A stretch of DNA of 5,248 nucleotides, taken from NCBI GenBank assembly GCA_017938055.1, contig JAGBCG010000144.1, positions 1 through 5,248 on the forward strand, written 5' to 3'. Below the pieces are notes generated by a model. The model did not search any database. It saw only the letters and a program-made list of their open reading frames with translations, and was not told where the DNA came from. Shown piece after piece: positions 1-5,248 of this stretch; the stretch's first letter is position 1, and each line of letters opens with the position of its first letter. A program made the translations under genes and the position numbers. This stretch comes from Clostridia bacterium (lineage in GTDB: Bacteria; Bacillota; Clostridia; Oscillospirales; CAG-382).

Positions 1-831
1 TATATTGAGAATCGTATTTTTCAAATCATCCGCATGATATTTACAGTATGCCCGAGAGCCGACAAGTCCTGCTTCCTCACTGCCGCACCACAAAAGACGC
101 AGTGTATGAAGCGGCTTTGTATTTTTAAAATAATCAGCGAGATATAAAAGTGCTACGCATGAGGACATATTGTCATATGAGCCTTTTGAAAGTCTTGTTG
201 AATCATAGTGTGCACTTACCACAACCGACTTTTCACTCTTGCCTTTTATATCAAGATAAAGATTATGCGATTTTCCCGTGCTTTGCTTTATCAGCACATC
301 AATTTCAGCATATCTGCAACCGCTTTTTATAATATTAAAAGCGTCCTTTACATTTATATTTACGCACGGCAAATTGTTGTTTTCATCTTTAACAGAGTCG
401 AAAATTTTCAAATCCACATCTTTATATGCATGATGAAAATTACCACTGTAGGTTATTATTGCCTTTGCACCGTATCTGTAAAGCGTATTATAAAAATCCT
501 TGAACGTTTTAACGCACAACACTATTTTATCCTTACAGCCTGACAAGGATACCTCATCGTCGCCCTCAAGAAAATAAAGCTCGCCACCGACCTTTTCGCT
601 CCCCGTTCCATGCCAGCTTTTACACAAAACTCGTCTACCGTCTACAGTCAGACTTGCTTTCTTCTCTTTATACGTTCTTACAGGAAATTCTTCCAAAACC
701 GCATCAAGTCCAAGCTCATTACAGATGCTTTTGATATACAACGCACACTCAAGCTCTTTATTGCTGCCGCTTGTACGTGTATATGCCGTTTTTTCAATGA
801 TTTCCTTAACCCTTTCTTCGTTTATATACAT
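1..831 (-). CDS. M28 family zinc aminopeptidase, N-terminal 277 residues (C-terminus cut by window edge)
   Basis: Probable metal-dependent exopeptidase that removes N-terminal residues from peptides in the cytoplasm. The reading frame stays open from ATG at 831 to base 1, so the 3' part is missing. The visible part shows the M28 layout. Residues 1-50 are an N-terminal helical segment with no signal peptide. Residues about 80-185 look like a PA-type insert. The peptidase core then begins with VVVSAHYDST (H208 and D210, the HxD metal motif), GSYDN (D220, the expected bridging aspartate) and WCGSEEAGLVGSRAY (E252 catalytic base, E253 metal ligand). The remaining Asp and His ligands should lie beyond the window. 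An in-frame stop nine codons upstream (861-859) and an AGGA six bases before the ATG fix this start. The gene follows the 748-residue secreted protein after 96 bases. The family call is firm; substrate preference cannot be read from the sequence. Confidence 0.9.
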   Translation of the reverse strand, partial: MYINEERVKEIIEKTAYTRTSGSNKELECALYIKSICNELGLDAVLEEFPVRTYKEKKASLTVDGRRVLCKSWHGTGSEKVGGELYFLEGDDEVSLSGCKDKIVLCVKTFKDFYNTLYRYGAKAIITYSGNFHHAYKDVDLKIFDSVKDENNNLPCVNINVKDAFNIIKSGCRYAEIDVLIKQSTGKSHNLYLDIKGKSEKSVVVSAHYDSTRLSKGSYDNMSSCVALLYLADYFKNTKPLHTLRLLWCGSEEAGLVGSRAYCKYHADDLKNTILNI

Positions 832-837
832 ATTGAT

Positions 838-841
838 TCCT
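838..841 (-). promoter_or_regulatory. Ribosome binding site of the M28 peptidase gene
   Basis: AGGA on the minus strand lies six bases before the ATG at 831. It is shorter than the sites of the other genes here, but its spacing is right, and it supports the chosen start. Confidence 0.6.
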
Positions 842-868
842 ATAATTTCTTTCTTACATTAATATTGC

Positions 869-925
869 AAAGACCCTGTTTATAAAGCTGAATACAGGCA
901 TAAACAAGGTCTTTTTATTTTTATA
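869..925. terminator. Long hairpin between the 748-residue gene and the M28 gene; possible bidirectional terminator
   Basis: The arms 869-883 and 900-914 form a 15-base stem around a 16-base loop. In minus-strand RNA every position pairs, with one G-U at 876/907; in plus-strand RNA that position is a C-A mismatch. A small inner stem (CTG/CAG, 888-890 with 895-897) could extend it. It starts 14 bases beyond the stop of the 748-residue gene, where a terminator is expected. The U-rich tail, however, is on the plus side (912-925, TTT-rich), while the minus-strand transcript leaves the stem with only CUUU followed by GCAAUAUU. It may therefore end plus-strand transcription well and minus-strand transcription less efficiently, which would allow read-through into the peptidase gene. 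Confidence 0.65.
879..907 (-). promoter_or_regulatory. Candidate weak sigma-A promoter for the M28 gene, embedded in the hairpin
   Basis: On the minus strand, TTGTTT (907-902, three of six matches to TTGACA) is followed after exactly 17 bases by TATAAA (884-879, five of six matches to TATAAT). Transcription would start near 872, giving a leader of about 41 bases before the ATG at 831. Both boxes fall inside the inverted repeat at 869-914, so the match may be a by-product of that structure. Read-through from the upstream gene is the alternative way to express the peptidase. Confidence 0.3.
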
Positions 926-927
926 AT

Positions 928-3174
928 TTAGATATCAAACTCAGGATAGCACTCAAACGAAAAGTAGTATGTGTTATCATAAGGATAATATTCAGCACAG
1001 TCAACAAGCCAGCCGAACACACCAGTAAACAGGCTTACGGGTACGTATACAATGTCATTTTCCAAAAGAACAGCACCATCAAGTGTCACTTCGTTTGTGT
1101 CCACCAAAGCTTTTTCGGAGCCGACTGTCAGGAGAATTGTATCAAATTCTGTAAAATACTTACTTGTAATTGCAACAGTTGCATCTTCGTATTCAAACTT
1201 TACGTTATCCGAATAGGATTCAGCAAAAGCAAGCTCCATTGGTAAATACAGACAGTTATCAGACTTTGGCATATATTCAAATGCCATACCGCTCCAGTAA
1301 TACGGATACTCGTTTGCGTCGTCCTCGTTTTCTCCTGTATAAATTTCATAACAGTATGTCTGCGTCATGTAGTTATACGAAGCATAAGAAACAGACCACT
1401 TAAGTGCATTTTCTACAAAGGCACAACTTACATATGTTGTTCCGTCTTCAAGAATTATCTTCCCAACCTCTACGGTTTCTTTATCGGTATATGCAACGCT
1501 CTCTCCTATTGTAAAGCTAAGTGTTTTAAATCCGTCAAAATACTCACACTTTGTTGTGATAACACCGTTATTAAACTCTATCTGGACAGTATCACCGAAA
1601 GCATCCTGCATTATTGTTCTGAAAGGATAGTACATTTCTCCGTCAACAACAGGCAAATAATCTTCTTCACCCGACAGATATTCCTCAGGATATTCTTCAA
1701 GAATCTCAGCTTCCTCGTCTTCATAATCGTCCCAATCGTACATATCAGGCACTTTATCTATTTCAACATACATTGTAGCTGTAAGCAAGTCACAATAAGC
1801 ATATCCTGCTTCCCAGCCAAACACCGAGTTAATAAAGAGTTCACTTACGTATACAGTGCCGTCTTTTTCAATGATATCTCCAACCGAAACGGAGTTTCCG
1901 TCCACATTTGCTGAAGTTTCACCCACATTAAAGCTAAGCTTTTCAAATCCCTCAAATCCTGCAACTTCTACAGAAACGTTATTGTCCTGATAATCATATA
2001 CAAACTCAAGATTTGCAAATCCCTTATTTATCAGCTCTTCAAACGGAACATACAGAACATCCTCATCCAGTTTATACTGATAATTCATACTAAACCAGTC
2101 ATATTCGTAATCAGTTTCATAATCAGCGAACAATTCGTCGGATAAGTTTATGCTGTTATCCTCAGTAAGAACGGGAAATTCAACTGTGGTTGTTCCAACG
2201 TCAAAAATCAATTCCGTTCCACCAAATGTAGCCTCGAATGCAATATCCTGTTCATAGGGATAAACCTCGCCAAAGACCTCAAAAACATTTTTAAGGCTTA
2301 TTTCAAGGTCACAGGATATCTCTGCAGATGAAACATTTTCTTCGTCAAAGGTGTACTTTGTAACAAAGCCATTCTCACCCAGAATTTTAAGTCCGAGTTC
2401 AGCTATCTGCGGAATTTCAACAACATCTGTGGAAACTCCCTCTTGCTCAGGCATAAATGCCGAAAACAGCTCAAAGACTTCACCTGCAACGAAGTCGATA
2501 ACATCGTCTATCACCTTCAAAAAGCCCTCATTATCAAGAGCCACTGTGTACACTCCATCGTTTTCAGTAATTGTTGCATTCTTTTCAAAGCTATCAATTA
2601 CAGCATCGTTTGCAGCAGATATAAATTCTTCATCAAAAAGTGAATACAGCACTGTCATAACCAAAAGCTGCTGTGACTGGTCAAGCTTGGAAAATACTGT
2701 TTCAACCACATCAATATAGACGTACTTAGTACTTGCGGGTGAAGAAACTACTACCATAAACTTCGGATTCATTGCATCCGAAATATCCATATCAATCCAC
2801 ATGGCAGTTTTCGCATTAACTTCAAAATTAAAGTTTTCATTAATGTCCACATTAAGGCTTGCATCGTCTGACATTGACATCTTTATTTTCTTATAATCTT
2901 CACTTATATCAGCTTTGACATACACCGTTTCTGCGGATTCCGAAATAGATTTTAACAGCATTGCCAAATCAACATAGTCATTTTCAAAAGAAATTTCTAA
3001 AACACTTTCTATACTTGTCAAAAGCCCGTCAACATTATCTATACTAAAATAAGTCTGTGCCTGTGACGAATAATTGTTATAGGACTTTCTGAGAAAGTCA
3101 AGTGAATTTGCATTAACAGCAAAGCTTGAAAGAAGCATTACCACACTCAGAAGCACTGCCAATACTCTTTTCAT
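928..3174 (-). CDS. Secreted protein with three C-terminal stalk-type (copper amine oxidase N-like) repeats
   Basis: A 748-residue protein with a classical signal peptide: MKR, a hydrophobic core at residues 4-20, and likely cleavage after A22 (V-N-A). Residues about 25-340 are mixed alpha/beta, acidic, and not recognisable to me. From 365 on come three diverged repeats of about 110 residues (365-473, 503-612, 632-741). Each has a core like the copper amine oxidase N-terminal or stalk domain: LSFNVGE at 413, LSFTIGE at 552 and LLTVGSE at 681, followed by a short turn, a (D/N)-G/D-x-x-YVS or YVP strand, and an aromatic FGW or KWS element. A very acidic, Tyr-rich linker (474-506) joins the first two. 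No LPXTG, SLH or membrane anchor is visible, so it is probably released or held non-covalently at the surface. Despite the domain name, no copper or oxidase site is present. It has its own promoter at 3236-3208 and a strong ribosome binding site. Confidence 0.85.
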   Translation of the reverse strand: MKRVLAVLLSVVMLLSSFAVNANSLDFLRKSYNNYSSQAQTYFSIDNVDGLLTSIESVLEISFENDYVDLAMLLKSISESAETVYVKADISEDYKKIKMSMSDDASLNVDINENFNFEVNAKTAMWIDMDISDAMNPKFMVVVSSPASTKYVYIDVVETVFSKLDQSQQLLVMTVLYSLFDEEFISAANDAVIDSFEKNATITENDGVYTVALDNEGFLKVIDDVIDFVAGEVFELFSAFMPEQEGVSTDVVEIPQIAELGLKILGENGFVTKYTFDEENVSSAEISCDLEISLKNVFEVFGEVYPYEQDIAFEATFGGTELIFDVGTTTVEFPVLTEDNSINLSDELFADYETDYEYDWFSMNYQYKLDEDVLYVPFEELINKGFANLEFVYDYQDNNVSVEVAGFEGFEKLSFNVGETSANVDGNSVSVGDIIEKDGTVYVSELFINSVFGWEAGYAYCDLLTATMYVEIDKVPDMYDWDDYEDEEAEILEEYPEEYLSGEEDYLPVVDGEMYYPFRTIMQDAFGDTVQIEFNNGVITTKCEYFDGFKTLSFTIGESVAYTDKETVEVGKIILEDGTTYVSCAFVENALKWSVSYASYNYMTQTYCYEIYTGENEDDANEYPYYWSGMAFEYMPKSDNCLYLPMELAFAESYSDNVKFEYEDATVAITSKYFTEFDTILLTVGSEKALVDTNEVTLDGAVLLENDIVYVPVSLFTGVFGWLVDCAEYYPYDNTYYFSFECYPEFDI
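952..2082 (-). repeat. Three tandem protein-level repeats (stalk-type domains) within the 748-residue gene
   Basis: The copies map to 2082-1756, 1668-1339 and 1281-952. They align through an opening YxP/F strand (LYVPFEE, YYPFRT, LYLPMEL), a middle strand (VSVEVAGF, ITTKCEYF, VAITSKYF), the LxxxVG/IG strand, then DGTVYVSELF, DGTTYVSCAF and NDIVYVPVSLF, and a closing FGW, LKW or FGW element. Similarity is clear in protein but not in DNA, so the duplication is old and the array is not recombining recently. The second copy has lost the FG of the closing element. Confidence 0.75.
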
Positions 3175-3180
3175 AAAAAT

Positions 3181-3188
3181 CTTCCTTT
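3181..3188 (-). promoter_or_regulatory. Ribosome binding site of the 748-residue secreted protein
   Basis: AAAGGAAG on the minus strand lies six bases before the ATG at 3174, a good Firmicutes-type Shine-Dalgarno site that supports this start. Confidence 0.8.
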
Positions 3189-3207
3189 CATCATTTTATT
3201 TGAGTTA

Positions 3208-3236
3208 ATTTTACCATAAATTCCTATGCATGTCAA
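3208..3236 (-). promoter_or_regulatory. Strong sigma-A promoter of the 748-residue gene
   Basis: On the minus strand a perfect -35 box TTGACA (3236-3231) is followed after 17 bases by TAAAAT (3213-3208, five of six matches). The predicted start near 3201 gives a leader of about 27 bases that carries the ribosome binding site. An A7 run at 3255-3249 falls about 50 bases before the start and could serve as an UP element. The promoter lies downstream of the terminator of the preceding gene, so the secreted protein is probably an independent transcription unit. Bases 3256-3290, between this and the terminator, show nothing further. Confidence 0.8.
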
Positions 3237-3290
3237 CAATTTAAGGCGTTTTTTTACAACACTTAAAAATGGAGCGAAAATATCCTGTTT

Positions 3291-3330
3291 AAAAAAAGTA
3301 AGGAGTACAAATGATATGCACTCCTTTACT
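3291..3330 (-). terminator. Rho-independent terminator after the PstS-like lipoprotein gene
   Basis: On the minus strand, AAGGAGT (3326-3320) pairs with ACTCCTT (3306-3300). Beyond a single bulged base at 3327, three further pairs (3330-3328 with 3299-3297) extend the stem. A run of seven T follows at 3297-3291. It lies eight bases past the stop codon at 3338 and closes the WG/PstS-like operon. The loop is about 13 bases. Confidence 0.88.
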
Positions 3331-3337
3331 CACAAAA

Positions 3338-4270
3338 CTATTTAACCACGTAGTTTTCCCTGCGTGCAAGCTCCTTGCCTTGCTCGGAAATTATCCAGTT
3401 ATACAGTATTCTTTCGGGAGAATCCTCAGCAGCATCCTTACGTATAACAACGTAAAAGTCGTTGACATAAGGATATTCACCGCTTGCTATGGTTTCGTTT
3501 GTGGGATATACTCCGTCAACACAAAGAAGCTTGCTTGTGGACAATTTATCCGCTTCCATATTTGTCAAATAATAATAAACGGTATATCCAAGAGCGTCTT
3601 TTGAGTTTTCATATTGAGCTACTGCCTCAAGAAGTCCTATCATCGAGCCGATTTTTACGTCCTGCGGTGCTTCCATAAGCTCGTCACCAAGATTCAACAG
3701 TTTATCAAAGAGTGTCTGGCTTCCGCTGTCCTTATTTCTTTGATATGCAATTATTGGATGCTCCTCACCGCCGACCTCAAGCCAGTTTGTGATATTTCCC
3801 TTATAAATCTCCTTGATTTTCTCACTTTCAAGTCCCTCAACACTGTTCTCAAGGCTTGCTATAAACACAAGTGCATCTGTTCCTATGGGCACATATTCAA
3901 GCTCCACGTTCTTTTGCTCACAGTACTGCTTTGCCTGCTCGCTCATCTCATACGCAAGAATAATGTCAAATTCACTATCAACAAGTGCTTTATAGTTATC
4001 TGTCGTTGAGCCTTCAAACACTATCATTTCGGAGGCTGTCATTCTGTCAATTCCAAGCACCGTTGCCGTTACCGCCTCACCAAGTGGCAGATTTGCAAGA
4101 CTTCCGCCCATTTTGGGATAATTTTCTACAGTAAATTCAAAAGGTGCGGACACATTTTCAGGTACGTCTTCATTAGTCGGCACATTTTCAACTTTATTTA
4201 CACAGGACGAGAGAAGTGTGCTGAGTAACAAAACTGTAATCATCAAAACAGATAAAAGCTTAATTTTCAT
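3338..4270 (-). CDS. PstS-like substrate-binding lipoprotein
   Basis: A 310-residue extracytoplasmic binding protein anchored by a lipid. The N-terminus has a hydrophobic core (4-20) and the lipobox L20-S-S-C23, followed by a flexible acidic linker (24-45). The rest matches the PstS-like fold common in Firmicutes: YPKMGGSLANLPLGEA (51-66) in place of the usual DGST motif; EGSTTDNYKALV and FDIILAYE (86-108) with D102; VPIGTDALVFIA (127-138); IYKGNITNW (155-163); RNKDSGSQTLF (178-188), the oxyanion-binding loop; and GYTVYYY (228-234). This predicts binding of phosphate or a similar anion, but the ligand is not proven. A perfect AGGAGG lies seven bases before the ATG. It follows the WG-type gene by 17 bases and ends at a terminator, with no permease or ATPase gene after it, so it seems to be an orphan binding protein that may work in sensing or scavenging. 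Confidence 0.87.
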   Translation of the reverse strand: MKIKLLSVLMITVLLLSTLLSSCVNKVENVPTNEDVPENVSAPFEFTVENYPKMGGSLANLPLGEAVTATVLGIDRMTASEMIVFEGSTTDNYKALVDSEFDIILAYEMSEQAKQYCEQKNVELEYVPIGTDALVFIASLENSVEGLESEKIKEIYKGNITNWLEVGGEEHPIIAYQRNKDSGSQTLFDKLLNLGDELMEAPQDVKIGSMIGLLEAVAQYENSKDALGYTVYYYLTNMEADKLSTSKLLCVDGVYPTNETIASGEYPYVNDFYVVIRKDAAEDSPERILYNWIISEQGKELARRENYVVK

Positions 4271-4277
4271 ATCAATT

Positions 4278-4283
4278 CCTCCT
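4278..4283 (-). promoter_or_regulatory. Consensus ribosome binding site of the PstS-like lipoprotein gene
   Basis: AGGAGG on the minus strand lies seven bases before the ATG at 4270, within the 17-base gap after the stop of the upstream gene. With no room for a separate promoter in the gap, it supports co-transcription of the two genes. Confidence 0.88.
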
Positions 4284-4287
4284 AAAA

Positions 4288-5248
4288 TTATTCGCTATAA
4301 ATTGTAAGCACCGGTTTCATATCTCCATTATAAAGCGTGCATTTATTTTTTGTACAGACATTTAAAAACACTTCACCGTCTATATCGACTTCAGATATAT
4401 ACATGCAGTCAAAAAACAGCATCCTTTTTGTTTTTGTATCGTACAGGCTGTATTTTCCGTCACCTGCGTACAAATAATCTGCACTGTCATACGTTATAAT
4501 TTTGATATACCTGTCATTTTCTCCAAAGAAGCTTGCAGAGCCATCACCGTCAAAGCTTTCAAGAATCTTTTGATTTTCTACGTCATAAATATGTAATTTT
4601 GCCGTATTTGTAACAATGTTTTGTTGCAGTTGCTCATCATAGTCAAAATTAATTCTTCCGCTTGAGTATACAATATACTTTTTGTCAACACTCATATCAA
4701 GAGCATATTCAAGCTCATCAAACTCTGCAAAGGTGTTCCCATAATAATCCATCAATACAGCCTGTGATGTATTCTTATCCTTATACAAGAACAGGTCTCC
4801 AAGCGAACAATAATCATTAGGTGACACGCCGTGTTCTTCATTGACAATTTTCCCGCCGTCAGCTTTTCTTGCTTCATATCCGTCGTCGGTATAGTAGGTA
4901 TTGACAACCTTTTTGTCAGAAGTCAAAACGAAATTTGAGTACCTTGAAGTTCCCTTTACTGTATCAAGATATACTCCCTGTGAGTCAAATATATCGTACA
5001 TCAATGAGTTATCTTTATGCTTTGCATAAAAACCTACATAACCTTCGTTTGCGTATATTGTAAAAACAGACTCATACTGCTGTGTGGTTAATCTCTGTCC
5101 GTTTATATTCATGAGATAATGCTCGCCGTTTAAATCTTCAATGCATCCAACGCCGTATATATTGAAGCCCGATGCATAGGAAAACGGGCCGTACACAATT
5201 TCTCCGTTAAAATCACAAAAATAGCTTTTTTGTTTTTCTGACGAATAA
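4288..5248 (-). CDS. WG-repeat or beta-propeller-like protein, C-terminal 319 residues (start outside window)
   Basis: The frame is open from the upper window edge (first full codon at 5247) to TAA at 4288, so the N-terminus is missing. The visible part is built of short strand-turn units of the WG-repeat kind. Near the edge are SYFCDFNGEIVYGPFSYASGF, split here as SYFCDFNGE and IVYGPF, then HYLMNINGQRL, MYDIFDSQGVYL and VLMDYYGNTFAEF. Further on come units closer to WD-like blades: LHIYDVENQKILESF, YSLYDTKTKRMLFF and CTLYNGDMKPVLTI. Such proteins form repetitive beta structures and usually bind partners rather than catalyse. Location cannot be judged without the N-terminus, where a signal peptide or membrane segment would be. 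Tight coupling to the lipoprotein gene suggests the two act together, perhaps as a surface pair. A GTG at 5196 with a GGAG before it is probably internal, because repeat-like sequence continues in frame ahead of it. Confidence 0.72.
   Translation of the reverse strand, partial: YSSEKQKSYFCDFNGEIVYGPFSYASGFNIYGVGCIEDLNGEHYLMNINGQRLTTQQYESVFTIYANEGYVGFYAKHKDNSLMYDIFDSQGVYLDTVKGTSRYSNFVLTSDKKVVNTYYTDDGYEARKADGGKIVNEEHGVSPNDYCSLGDLFLYKDKNTSQAVLMDYYGNTFAEFDELEYALDMSVDKKYIVYSSGRINFDYDEQLQQNIVTNTAKLHIYDVENQKILESFDGDGSASFFGENDRYIKIITYDSADYLYAGDGKYSLYDTKTKRMLFFDCMYISEVDIDGEVFLNVCTKNKCTLYNGDMKPVLTIYSE

Noticed and set aside
208..885. Plus-strand open frames of 111 and 91 codons opposite the M28 gene
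   Set aside because: The minus strand carries the catalytic motifs of a known family in a continuous frame, and the plus frames show no motif of their own.
2351..2719. A 122-codon plus-strand open frame, Ser/Thr-rich, opposite the 748-residue gene
   Set aside because: It is an antisense shadow of codons for acidic and Phe-rich sequence, with no start signals and no family features.
928..3174. Calling the 748-residue protein a copper amine oxidase
   Set aside because: Only the non-catalytic repeat named after that enzyme is present; no topaquinone or copper-binding catalytic domain is visible.
3215..3228. CATA-N6-TATG inverted repeat in the spacer of the strong promoter, as an operator
   Set aside because: Half-sites of only four AT-rich bases are expected by chance here, and no second copy is seen nearby.
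3614..4009. A 131-codon open frame on the plus strand opposite the PstS-like gene
   Set aside because: Its translation is Cys- and Leu-rich with no recognisable motif. It lies wholly antisense to a well-supported gene and has no convincing ribosome binding site.
3338..4270. Naming the lipoprotein gene pstS
   Set aside because: The fold is PstS-like, but the N-terminal ligand motif is altered and no pst transporter genes accompany it, so the symbol would claim more than the sequence shows.
5194..5205. GTG at 5196 with GGAG just before it as the true start of the WG-type gene
   Set aside because: The frame continues without a stop to the window edge, and the residues ahead of the GTG (YFCDFNGEI) fit the repeat pattern, so the GTG is most likely an internal Val codon.

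Overview
The window looks like a piece of a low-GC Firmicutes chromosome, most likely a gut-type member of the Clostridia. This is an inference from four things: AT-rich DNA, strong AGGAGG-type ribosome binding sites, a near-consensus sigma-A promoter, and protein families typical of that group (stalk or copper-amine-oxidase-N-like repeats, WG-type repeats, a PstS-like lipoprotein). No RNA gene, mobile element or CRISPR array was seen. Coding density is high and no gene-free stretch exceeds about 165 bases.

All four genes lie on the minus strand, so transcription runs from high to low coordinates. First (5248 to 4288) is the C-terminal 319 residues of a WG-repeat or beta-propeller-like protein whose start lies outside the window. 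Seventeen bases later comes a 310-residue PstS-like substrate-binding lipoprotein (4270 to 3338) with a perfect AGGAGG site. The two probably form an operon, closed by a clear rho-independent terminator at 3330-3291. Second is a 748-residue secreted protein (3174 to 928) with its own strong promoter. It has a signal peptide, an N-terminal half I do not recognise, and three diverged C-terminal stalk-type repeats. Third is the N-terminal 277 residues of a cytoplasmic M28 zinc aminopeptidase (831 to beyond base 1). It is separated from the 748-residue gene by a long hairpin that may act as a terminator and may also carry a weak promoter.

Three of the four proteins concern the cell surface or binding rather than metabolism: a solute-binding lipoprotein, a repeat protein beside it, and a secreted repeat protein. 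No ABC permease or ATPase follows the binding protein, so it appears to be an orphan that may sense or scavenge rather than serve a full transporter encoded here. Nothing in the window clearly amounts to a new defence or mobile system. The most open questions are the WG/PstS-like pair, the unassigned N-terminal half of the 748-residue protein, and the odd polarity of the hairpin before the peptidase gene.
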